Assembly (NCBI GenBank): GCA_018222585.1
Contig: JAAFAB010000013.1
Span: forward strand, 1 to 64,000
Length of the DNA: 64,000 nucleotides
Direction of reading: 5' to 3'
DNA from: Paracoccaceae bacterium
GTDB taxonomy: Bacteria; Pseudomonadota; Alphaproteobacteria; Rhodobacterales; Rhodobacteraceae
Shown here in pieces: positions 10,348 through 17,805 of this stretch. Below the pieces are notes generated by a model, which ran no database searches, had not been told where the DNA came from, and saw nothing but the letters and a program-made list of their open reading frames with translations. Numbering within the stretch: the first letter of the stretch is position 1; every line of letters starts with the position of its first letter. The position numbers and the translations under genes were made by a program.

Positions 10348-10662
10348 TCAGTCCGCGATGGTTTCCGACCGCACCCATGCCTCGTAGGCCGCATTGGCTT
10401 GTACCTCGTGGCGCAGGATCGCGGGCAGCTCGTAGGGATGCCATTGCAGGATCGCCGCCTCGACCCGGTCGCCCAGCTCGACCCGGGTCTTGACCCGCAG
10501 CGAGTACTCTTCCTCGGCCTTCACCTCACCGTCCCAGCGGTACAGGCTGACCACGGTGCGCGAGCGGTTGGCGCAGGCGATCAGGCGGGCCTGCAGCAGA
10601 TGCGCGGCGATCCGGTCGGCGACCCCGCGGGCGGGGCAGAGGGTTTCCAGTTCCAGGATCAT
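10348..10662 (-). CDS. cutA: CutA-like divalent-cation tolerance protein
   Basis: A 104-residue small trimer-forming protein of the CutA1 family, historically linked to copper tolerance, with biochemical role still unclear. Family landmarks are the early CPARGVADRIAAHLL stretch, ARLIACANRS, SLYRWDGEV, YSLRVKTR, WHPYELPAI and the end AAYEAWV. Length is typical. It is downstream of an MFS transporter on the same strand with a 26-bp gap, so the two are probably co-transcribed. Confidence 0.85.
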   Translation of the reverse strand: MILELETLCPARGVADRIAAHLLQARLIACANRSRTVVSLYRWDGEVKAEEEYSLRVKTRVELGDRVEAAILQWHPYELPAILRHEVQANAAYEAWVRSETIAD

Positions 10663-10688
10663 GCGGTGCCCTCCCCGGCGCCGGCCTG

Positions 10689-11930
10689 TCAGGCGCCGGC
10701 GGCTTCATCCTCCTGAGGTCGTAGCACCAGCCAGATCAGCGCGCCACCCGCCAGCACCAGAAGCGGCCCCATGGCAAGATTCACCGCGCTCCAGCCGGCT
10801 TCGGCAGAGGCCGCAGAGCAGTTCATCAGCCCGCCGGAGGCCAGCGAGGCGCAGGTCACGCCGCCGAAGACGATCAGGTCGTTGAGGCCCTGCATCCGGC
10901 CCCGCTCGGCCGGAGTATGGCTCTGGGCCAGCATGGTGGTGGCGCCGATGAAGCCGAAGTTCCAGCCCAGCCCCAGCAGGATCAGCGCGCCGAAGAAGTT
11001 CTCCAGCTGCACGCCCTGCAGGGCCACGGCGCCGGCGCCGGCGAGGATCAGCAGGCCCGCGCCCATGATCTTCTCGACCCCGAAGCGGGCGATCAGGTGG
11101 CCGGTGAAGAAGCTGGGCACATACATCGCCAGGACGTGCGCGCTGACCACGTCGGCGGCGTTGGACTTGTCGAAGCCGCAGCCGACCACGGCCAGCGGCG
11201 TCGAGGTCATCACCAGGTTCATCAGCGCGTAGGAGACCATGGCACAGATCACCGCGACCAGGATCCGAGGGGTGGTCAGCAACTCCCGCCGGGTGCGGCC
11301 CTTCGGGGTGTCGCTGCCCGGCACGGTGCGCTCGGGCCGGGGGATGTCGAGGAAGGCGAACAGGAAGGGGCCCATCAGGTTCAGCGCCATGACCAGCAGG
11401 TAGGTGCCCATGAAGGGCACCAGCAGCGCGTCATTGGTCAGCTTGCCAAGCTGCGGCCCGATCAGCGCCGCGATCAGCCCGCCCGCCATGACGTAGGAAA
11501 TGGCCTTGGGCTGGAACTCGGGGCTGGCGGTATCGGTGGCGGCGAAGCGGAAGAAGCCCTGGGTCGACATGTAGGTGCCGGTGAACAGTGAACCCAGCAG
11601 GAAGATCGCGAAGCTCTGCTGGTAGAGGCCGATGGCCGCCACCAGCGCGCCGAGCGCCCCGAAGCCCGCGCCGATGCTGAAGCCGGTGCGCCGCCCATAT
11701 CTCTGCATCACCCCCGAGATCGGTGTCGCCGAGAGCATCGAGCCCAGCACGATCATCGAGATCGGCATGGTCGCCAGGCAGGGGTTCGGTGCCAGTTGCT
11801 GCCCGGCCAGGCCGCCGATGGTGAAGATCATCGGCATCTGCGCCCCCAGAAGCGCATTGGCCAGGATCAGCACGGTGACATTGCGGCGCGCGCGCGCATC
11901 GGAGGCGGAGGGGGCGATGATCTCGGTCAT
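10689..11930 (-). CDS. MFS transporter
   Basis: A 413-residue inner-membrane protein with about 12 hydrophobic segments. It starts near NVTVLILANALLGAQMPMIF, and the motif A-like loop after helix 2 reads MQRYGRRTGF. The drug/sugar-type family is evident but no substrate can be assigned. ATG 11930 is chosen because the hydrophobic N-terminus begins 20 residues later; an alternative ATG at 11972 would add 14 weakly plausible residues. Probably an operon with cutA downstream. Confidence 0.85.
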   Translation of the reverse strand: MTEIIAPSASDARARRNVTVLILANALLGAQMPMIFTIGGLAGQQLAPNPCLATMPISMIVLGSMLSATPISGVMQRYGRRTGFSIGAGFGALGALVAAIGLYQQSFAIFLLGSLFTGTYMSTQGFFRFAATDTASPEFQPKAISYVMAGGLIAALIGPQLGKLTNDALLVPFMGTYLLVMALNLMGPFLFAFLDIPRPERTVPGSDTPKGRTRRELLTTPRILVAVICAMVSYALMNLVMTSTPLAVVGCGFDKSNAADVVSAHVLAMYVPSFFTGHLIARFGVEKIMGAGLLILAGAGAVALQGVQLENFFGALILLGLGWNFGFIGATTMLAQSHTPAERGRMQGLNDLIVFGGVTCASLASGGLMNCSAASAEAGWSAVNLAMGPLLVLAGGALIWLVLRPQEDEAAGA

Positions 11931-12033
11931 GCCGATGGCGTAGCGCGCGGCCTCGCCTGCGGCAAGAGGCATGGAGGTCGCGCCGCCGCGCGATCGCGGT
12001 GGTGGTTGTGCAGCGCCGGGCCGGGAGGAGAGG

Positions 12034-12870
12034 TCAGACCGTGTCGCGCCCCAGCGGATCCGTGTCGCGGGGCGGCTGGCCCGTCCCGAGGGCCTGCCAG
12101 TCCAGCGCCTGCCGCATCAGCACGTTGCGCCCGATGCAGAGGATCGCCGGCGGCTCGATCTCCGAGGCCGCGATATCCCCGACCATGCGGCCGAGGGTTG
12201 TCTCCAGCACCCGCTGGTCGGGCAGGGTGGCATTGCTGACCACGGCCACGGGCTCGTCGGCGGGTCGCCCGGCCTCCAGCAGGGCGGCGGCGATGACTGG
12301 GGCGTGCTTGATCCCCATGTAGACCACCAGCACCTGCGCGCCCTGCGACACCGCGCCCCAGTCGATCGAGCCCGGCGCCTCGCCGGTCTGATCATGGCCG
12401 GTCAGGAAGGTGACGGACTGGTTGACCTCGCGGTGCGTGACCGGAATGCCCGCATAGGCCAACCCGCCGATCCCGGCGCTGATGCCGGGCACGATGCGGA
12501 AGGGCACGCCGTGCTGCACCAGCGTCTGCGCCTCTTCGCCGCCGCGCCCGAAGACGAAGGGATCGCCGCCCTTCAGCCGCAGCACCCGCTTCCCTGCTCT
12601 CGCCAAGTCGACCAGCCGCAGCGAGATATCGGCCTGTTTTGCCGAGGGCTTGCCGCCGCGCTTGCCGGCAAAGACCCGCTCGGCCTGCGGCGCCCAGTCC
12701 AGGATGGCGTCGGAGACCAGCGCATCATGCACCACCGCATCCGCCTGCCTGAGCGCGTTCAGCGCATGAAGGGTCAGCAGCCCCGGATCGCCGGGACCGG
12801 CTCCGCAGAGCCAGACCCAGCCGGGTTTAAGCTCGGGCCAGTCGGAGGGGGGCAGTGTGGTCTCGGTCAT
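12034..12870 (-). CDS. cobA: Uroporphyrinogen-III C-methyltransferase
   Basis: SAM-dependent enzyme methylating uroporphyrinogen III at C2 and C7 to give precorrin-2 for siroheme and cobalamin. The 278-residue protein shows the SUMT signatures VWLCGAGPGDPGLLTLHAL near 19-37, LRLKGGDPFVFGRGGEEA, IVPGISAG, GIPVTHR and VYMGIKH. There is no CysG-like N-terminal dehydrogenase domain, so it is the stand-alone type. The start ATG 12870 is just 19 residues before the first motif. A short in-frame reading frame upstream was considered and rejected. Confidence 0.93.
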   Translation of the reverse strand: MTETTLPPSDWPELKPGWVWLCGAGPGDPGLLTLHALNALRQADAVVHDALVSDAILDWAPQAERVFAGKRGGKPSAKQADISLRLVDLARAGKRVLRLKGGDPFVFGRGGEEAQTLVQHGVPFRIVPGISAGIGGLAYAGIPVTHREVNQSVTFLTGHDQTGEAPGSIDWGAVSQGAQVLVVYMGIKHAPVIAAALLEAGRPADEPVAVVSNATLPDQRVLETTLGRMVGDIAASEIEPPAILCIGRNVLMRQALDWQALGTGQPPRDTDPLGRDTV

Positions 12871-13144
12871 GCGGGCAATATGCCGTCGCGCGCGGCAAGG
12901 CGGTAGAGGGCAGGCGCAATAAGAACCGGGGCCACGCGGTGCCATGCCCGGGCGGACCAGCGTTCCACCTGCACCGCCGCAACCGAAACCCCCGCCTGCG
13001 TCCGGGGCCTTCCGGCAAACAGCCCGCCGTCGCCCTGCCTCCCCTGACGATTTGCTCCGCGCATGACGGGGGACGCTGCGCGCCCTCTGCCCTTGCCACC
13101 CTCCCGCCGCCCGCTAGGATGCGCCCGACCCAGCCGGAGCGCCC

Positions 13145-13765
13145 ATGGCCGAGATCCTCGACGACATCGACACCCTGGCGCGCGGCGCTGCCTGGCTGGC
13201 CGCAGCCGATCCGGGCCTGGCCCGCATCGCCACGCCCCTGCCGCCCCTGCGCCGCCGCGCCCCGGGGTTTGCCACGCTTCTGCAGGCGATCATCGGCCAG
13301 CAGGTCTCGACCGCCTCGGCGGCGGCGATCTGGGCGCGGCTGGAGGGCGCCGGCCTGACGGCCCCCGCGCCCGTTGCGGCGGCAGGAGAGGAGGGCCTGC
13401 GCGCCTGCGGCCTGTCGCGGCCCAAGATCCGCTATGCGCTGGCGCTGGCCGAGGCGGGCACGGATTTCGACGCGCTCGCCGATCTGCCCGACGAGGAGGT
13501 CATCGCCCGCCTCGTGGCGCTGCCCGGCATCGGGCGCTGGACCGCCGAGATCTATGCCACCGTGGCGCTTGGCCGGGCCGATGTGATCCCGGCGGGCGAT
13601 CTGGCCTTGCAGGAGGCCACGCGGCTCCTTTACGGCTTGTCCGAGCGGCCCTCGGAGGCGGCGCTGCGTGACCGGGCCCTGGCCTGGTCCCCCTGGCGGG
13701 GTGTCGCAGCGCGCCTTCTCTGGGCCCATTACGCTGTTGAAAAGAAACGGGAAGGGGTCACATGA
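13145..13765 (+). CDS. alkA: AlkA-type DNA-3-methyladenine glycosylase II
   Basis: Base-excision repair glycosylase removing alkylated bases. The 206-residue product is the catalytic HhH-GPD core without the N-terminal AlkA domain. FATLLQAIIGQQVSTASA near 41-58 is the family signature, LPGIGRWTAEIY near 122-133 is the helix-hairpin-helix, and GDLALQEA supplies the expected catalytic Asp. The stop overlaps the next gene's start as ATGA. An Ada-like regulator gene lies 2.3 kb away, so alkylation repair genes cluster loosely here. Confidence 0.88.
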   Translation: MAEILDDIDTLARGAAWLAAADPGLARIATPLPPLRRRAPGFATLLQAIIGQQVSTASAAAIWARLEGAGLTAPAPVAAAGEEGLRACGLSRPKIRYALALAEAGTDFDALADLPDEEVIARLVALPGIGRWTAEIYATVALGRADVIPAGDLALQEATRLLYGLSERPSEAALRDRALAWSPWRGVAARLLWAHYAVEKKREGVT

Positions 13766-14427
13766 CACGGGTTCTGAATGCCGAGCGGCGCGAGGCGCTG
13801 TCGGGCGAGACACGGTCGGCGGTGGTGTTTCTGCATGGCTATGGCGCCAATGGCGCCGACCTGCTGGGCCTCGCCGATCCGCTGGCCGAGCACATGCCGG
13901 ACACGCTGTTCATCGCCCCCGATGCGCCGGAAAGCGTGCCCGGCGCGCCCTTCGGCTTCCAGTGGTTCCCGATCCCCTGGATCGACGGGTCGTCCGAGGA
14001 AGAGGCCGAGCGCGGGCTGGTTGCCGCCTCTGCCGACCTCGATGCCTTCCTCGACGCCTTCATGGTCGACGAGGATCTGCTGCCGGAACAGGTCTGCCTC
14101 TTCGGCTTCTCGCAGGGCACGATGATGGCGCTGCAGGTGGCACCGCGCCGCGAGGATCCGGTGGCCGGGGTGGTCGGCTTCTCGGGGCGGCTCTTGCAGC
14201 CGGAGCTGCTGCCTGACGAGGTGGTCTCGAAGATGCCGGTGCTGCTGGTGCATGGCGACGAGGATGACGTGGTTTCGCCGCAAAGCCTGCCGCTGGCCGC
14301 CGAGGGGCTGCAGGAGGCGGGCTTCAAGGAGGTCTTTGCCCATGTCATGAAGGGCACAGCCCACGGCATCGCGCCCGACGGGCTGTCGGTCGCCCTGGCC
14401 TTCATGCGCGACAAGTGCGGGTTCTGA
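13762..14427 (+). CDS. Alpha/beta-hydrolase, phospholipase/carboxylesterase family
   Basis: A 221-residue serine hydrolase of the carboxylesterase/acyl-protein thioesterase family. It has VVFLHGYGANGADL (oxyanion region, about 21-34), the nucleophile elbow GFSQGTMMAL near 115, HGDEDDVV (Asp) and the late AHGI (His). No signal peptide, so cytosolic. Overlaps the glycosylase gene by four bases, implying translational coupling, though no functional link is known. Palindromic repeat copy B follows it. Confidence 0.88.
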   Translation: MTRVLNAERREALSGETRSAVVFLHGYGANGADLLGLADPLAEHMPDTLFIAPDAPESVPGAPFGFQWFPIPWIDGSSEEEAERGLVAASADLDAFLDAFMVDEDLLPEQVCLFGFSQGTMMALQVAPRREDPVAGVVGFSGRLLQPELLPDEVVSKMPVLLVHGDEDDVVSPQSLPLAAEGLQEAGFKEVFAHVMKGTAHGIAPDGLSVALAFMRDKCGF

Positions 14428-14470
14428 GGGGGCTCTGCCCCCGTCGCCGGATGGCGACAATGGATAGGTC

Positions 14471-14587
14471 GGGGGCTCTGCCCCCGTCAGGCTGCGCCTG
14501 CCTCCCCCGGAGTATTTTCAGCCATCGAATAGGTATAAGGGGGCGGGATCGCGGGCGCCTTTCCCTATTCTGAGGCCAAAAATACTC
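14471..14587 (+). repeat. Palindromic intergenic element, copy B
   Basis: Begins with GGGGGCTCTGCCCCCGTC, which also appears once more just upstream at 14428-14445, then CCCCCGGAGTATTTTCAGCC and a closing GGCCAAAAATACTC arm. It lies between convergent genes. The right-hand CCGCCGGAGG tail of the other copies is missing. Confidence 0.8.
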
Positions 14588-14622
14588 ATGGCAACGGCGC
14601 AGGTCGCGCGCGGTGGCCCGGT

Positions 14623-15063
14623 TCAGGCGTCGGGGAACCACAGGCGCGGCTCGGCCAGCTCCAGAGAGTTGCCGGCCGGATCGCGGAAGTAGATCGAGCG
14701 GGCGCCGTCCGGCCAGTGGAAATCGGCCTCGATGGCCACGCCGGCGGCCTCTAGGTGCTCTTTCCAGGCCTGGATCTCGGCGGCGCTGGCGGCAAAGCAG
14801 AGATGGCCCTCGCCGGTCGCGCCATGGGGCGGAACCGGCAGCGTGGGGCTGGACCCGCCCAGCAGGGTGGCCTCGGGTGCGAAGAGCAGAAGCACCACCT
14901 GGCCCAGCCGGAAGAAGTGGTGCCGGCCCTCGACCTGCACGATTTCCTCCAGGCCCATCACCTCGCGGTAGAAGGCCGCCGTCTCGGCGAGGTTCGAGGC
15001 ATAGAGCGCCGTTTCCAGCAGGGCGGCGGGCGGAGCGGGGCTGTGTGCGGGCAGTTCGGTCAT
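14623..15063 (-). CDS. VOC-superfamily (glyoxalase-fold) protein
   Basis: A 146-residue vicinal-oxygen-chelate protein. The paired beta-alpha-beta-beta-beta modules are visible: LETALYASNLAETAAFYREVMGL at the start, GEGHLCFAA in the middle (metal-ligand His position) and SIYFRDPAGNSLELAEP at the end with its typical Glu. Members include glyoxalases, dioxygenases and resistance proteins, so substrate is unknown. ATG 15063 is the first Met before the homologous region. It converges on the carboxylesterase gene across repeat copy B. Confidence 0.8.
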   Translation of the reverse strand: MTELPAHSPAPPAALLETALYASNLAETAAFYREVMGLEEIVQVEGRHHFFRLGQVVLLLFAPEATLLGGSSPTLPVPPHGATGEGHLCFAASAAEIQAWKEHLEAAGVAIEADFHWPDGARSIYFRDPAGNSLELAEPRLWFPDA

Positions 15064-15230
15064 CCCGGTAACGTAGCCCGTGGCCGGGTCCGGCCAAGCC
15101 TTGCGCCCCGGGCAACGGGCGGATCCCCGCCCGCGACCCGGGGCGCGGCTGTGCACAAGTCGTCTGTTTGTCATTTCAGCGTTACGCGCGGCGGGTAGGG
15201 GTTTGACCGTCGACTTGCATATCATGGGGC

Positions 15231-15258
15231 TTGCCAGCTTCCCGACGCGATATATAGT
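15231..15258 (+). promoter_or_regulatory. Candidate sigma-70 promoter for HNH gene
   Basis: TTGCCA (15231-15236), a 16-base spacer and TATAGT (15253-15258) lie about 110 bases before the HNH endonuclease ATG, in the otherwise geneless 15064-15365 gap. It is the only AT-rich stretch there. Confidence 0.45.
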
Positions 15259-15365
15259 CGAAGAGACTGGATTTCAGACCTTCGTCCGCAGGGGCGCGAG
15301 GTCACACCGGGGCGGGTCCCCCGCCCGGGTGCCGAAGACGGCAGACTTGCGGGAGCGCAGCGCAG

Positions 15366-15950
15366 ATGGACGGTGACTTCAGACGAGACTTCGTGAGAGA
15401 GCCGGCCGCTCTCAGGCAGCACCCGGCGCTGGTGTTGAATGCCGACTACAGGCCGCTGTCCTATTACCCGCTGTCACTCTGGCCCTGGCAGGAGGCGATC
15501 AAGGCGGCCTGGCTGAACCGGGTCGATATCGTCGCCGAGTACGACCACTGGGTGCGCAGCCCAAGTACCGAGATACGGATCCCCTCGGTGGTCGTCCTGA
15601 AAGATTATGTCAAACCCCAGAAGCGCGTGGCCTTCACGCGCTTCAATCTTTTTCTGCGGGACGAATTCTGCTGCCAGTACTGTGGCGCGCGGGGCGATCT
15701 GACCTTCGACCATGTGGTGCCGCGTGCCAGCGGGGGCATCACCAGCTGGGAAAACGTGGTGGCTGCCTGTTCGCCCTGCAACCTGCGCAAGGGCTCGAAG
15801 AGCCTGCGCCGCGCCGGGATGTCCCTGCGCAAGCCGCCGCGCCCGCCCTCGGCGGAAGAGCTGCGCAACATGGGCCGCAAGTTCCCGCCCAACCACCTGC
15901 ACGAAAGCTGGCTGGACTTCCTCTACTGGGACGCCGAGCTGGAGGCATAG
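15366..15950 (+). CDS. HNH endonuclease family protein
   Basis: A 194-residue protein with a complete HNH nuclease motif: a CQYCG zinc knuckle at about 103-107, then DLTFDHVVPRASGG (catalytic DH), SWENVVAACSPCN and a basic RKGSKSLR tail. The first 90 residues (LVLNADYRPLSYYPLSLWPW) are the conserved lead-in of a housekeeping group found widely as single chromosomal copies, not of a restriction or homing system. Cellular role is unknown. No intron, intein or methylase is adjacent. The ATG follows a purine-rich AGCGCAG stretch. Confidence 0.85.
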   Translation: MDGDFRRDFVREPAALRQHPALVLNADYRPLSYYPLSLWPWQEAIKAAWLNRVDIVAEYDHWVRSPSTEIRIPSVVVLKDYVKPQKRVAFTRFNLFLRDEFCCQYCGARGDLTFDHVVPRASGGITSWENVVAACSPCNLRKGSKSLRRAGMSLRKPPRPPSAEELRNMGRKFPPNHLHESWLDFLYWDAELEA

Positions 15951-16077
15951 GCGATTCCGCCCCGGCTCCATGCCGGGCGGCGCCGGGCCTGCTGGCCCAG
16001 GCCCTTCCCGCGGGTGTCTGCCGGTGACGCCCTGACATCCGCCCCCTGACTTTCGACCCCTGACATCCGACACCCGG

Positions 16078-16644
16078 TCAGCGCGCCGCCCGGCGCATCG
16101 AGGAGGGCGGTCTGCCGTACAGCTTGCTGAAGGCGGCATTGAAGCGGCGCAGGCTGGCAAAGCCCGCGCGGCAGGCGATCTCTGTCATCGGCAGGGCGGT
16201 TTCGTCCAGCAGGCGCTTGGCCCGGGCGATGCGCAGGGTCTGGGCGGTCTGCATCGGCGAGGCGCCGACATGGCCGGCGAAGAGGCGCGACAGGTGGCGC
16301 GGGCCGACGCCCAGGCGCTCGGCCAGGGCGGTGACCGTTCCGTGATCCAGGGCCCCGGCCTCGATCAGCTTCAGTGCCCGTTCCACTGTCGTCCTTGTAC
16401 CGTTCCAGGCGGCACAGAATGGCGCGGTTTCGGGGCGGCAGCGCAGGCAGGGGCGATAGCCGGCCCGCTCGGCCGCCGCGGCGGTCGGGTAGTAGCTGAC
16501 GTTCCTGGTCAGCGGATGTTTGACCGGGCAGACCGGACGGCAATAGATCCGCGTGGTACGGACTGCGGTGAAGAATAGTCCGTCATAGGCTGGGTCCCGT
16601 CTCAGCCGCGCCGCGTTGCAGGTGTCGAAGTCGAGCATGGACAC
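16078..16644 (-). CDS. Ada-like methylphosphotriester sensor and AraC regulator
   Basis: A 188-residue protein with the Ada N-terminal zinc domain (residues 1-80: FFTAVRTTRIYCRPVCPVK supplies two Cys, CLRCRPE two more; in Ada one takes a methyl group from DNA phosphotriesters) followed by an AraC helix-turn-helix domain (VTALAERLGVGPRHLSRLF and ITEIA-like MTEIACRAGFASLRRFN). The C-terminal O6-methylguanine methyltransferase domain is absent. Likely an alkylation-responsive activator. The AlkA-type gene at 13.1 kb is a plausible target. The protein ends at a natural stop right after the AraC fold. Confidence 0.85.
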   Translation of the reverse strand: MSMLDFDTCNAARLRRDPAYDGLFFTAVRTTRIYCRPVCPVKHPLTRNVSYYPTAAAAERAGYRPCLRCRPETAPFCAAWNGTRTTVERALKLIEAGALDHGTVTALAERLGVGPRHLSRLFAGHVGASPMQTAQTLRIARAKRLLDETALPMTEIACRAGFASLRRFNAAFSKLYGRPPSSMRRAAR

Positions 16645-16763
16645 AGCTTAGCCCGCCGTGGTGGCCGGGGCGAGCGCGCAGGGATGATGAGGTCCGAAAA
16701 TGGCCAGCCGGGGCGCACGAAAACCGCTAGAGGCGGGCGGAGTGCCAACGGAGGGAGAAACCC

Positions 16764-17686
16764 ATGCGCATGTCATCCCGGGACTGGATCCTGCTCTGTC
16801 TGCTGTCGGTCCTCTGGGGCGGGTCGTTCTTCCTGGTGGCGGTGGCGATCCGGCAACTGCCGCCGCTGACACTGGTCGCCCTGCGCACCGGCCTCGCCGC
16901 CATGGCGCTTGGCGCGGTGCTTCTGCTGCGAGGCGAGGCATTGCCCCGCAGCCCGCGCCACGCGGGGGCCTTCCTGGTCATGGGGACGCTGAACAACCTG
17001 CTGCCCTTCAGCCTGCTGTTCTGGGCCCAGACCGCCATCGCCAGCGGCCTGACCGCTATCCTCAACGCCACCACGCCGATCTTCTCGATCATCGTTGCCC
17101 ACTTCCTGCTGGCCGATGAACGGATGGCGCCGCACAGGGCCCTGGGTATCCTGGCGGGCTTTCTGGGGGTTGTGGTGCTGCTCGGAGGCAGCCTGCTGAG
17201 CGGTCCCGGGATCGCTTCGCTGGGGATGCTGGCCTGCCTGGGGGCGGCCCTGTCCTACGGGCTGGCCGGGGTCTACGGGCGCCGGTTCCGGGACATGGGG
17301 CTGAGTGCGACACAGGTCGCCTTCGGCCAGCTTGTCGCCACCAGCCTGCTGGCCCTGCCGCTGATTGGCGTGGTGGATCGACCCTGGAGCCTCGCCTGGC
17401 CGGGGCTGCCGGTGATCGCGGCGTGCTGGCCCTGGCGCTGGTCTCGACCGCGCTGGCCTACGTGATCTTCTTCCGCCTGCTGGCCTCGGCCGGGGCGGTG
17501 AATGTCACGCTGGTCACGCTGCTGGTGCCGGTCAGTGTGATCCTGCTGGGCACCCTCGTGCTGGGCGAGGAACTGGCGCCGCGTCACTCTGCCGGAATGG
17601 GTCTGATCGGCCTCGGATTGCTGGCAATCGACGGGCGGATCCTGGCGTGGCTGCGCCGGGCAGGCGGCGCCGGAGCGGCGGGATGA
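16764..17686 (+). pseudogene. EamA/DMT-family exporter, frameshifted
   Basis: Ten-helix drug/metabolite transporter split by a frameshift. Residues 1-218 read normally from ATG 16764 (good GGAGGGAG site), covering the first EamA repeat and half the second (LLSVLWGGSFFLVAVAI, NATTPIFSIIVAHFLL, GLAGVYGRRFRDMGL). After VIA near 17420 the frame changes. The remaining repeat, VLALALVSTALAYVIFFRLLASAGAVN, continues one frame over to a stop at 17686. Inserting one base at GTGATCGCG_GCGTGCTG restores a 307-residue family-length protein. This is either a real inactivation or a sequencing error in a GC-rich run. Confidence 0.8.
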
Positions 17687-17805
17687 GGCGGCGGGGTGGG
17701 AAGGCGGGGCGGGTCAGCGGGGCCCGCCCGCCTGTCGCACAGGCTGCCGGAGCGCAACGCCTTCGCCGCGGGTTTCCGTCGCTCTCCCTGCCGTGGTTCG
17801 GCGCC

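Noticed and set aside
12867-13064. 65-residue minus-strand frame overlapping cobA start as ATGA
   Set aside because: Arg/Ala-rich with no family features and no ribosome site; the overlap can arise by chance next to a real ATG.
15366-15950. HNH nuclease as part of a restriction or homing system
   Set aside because: No methylase, intron, intein or phage genes nearby, and the protein is of the housekeeping-like, stand-alone type.
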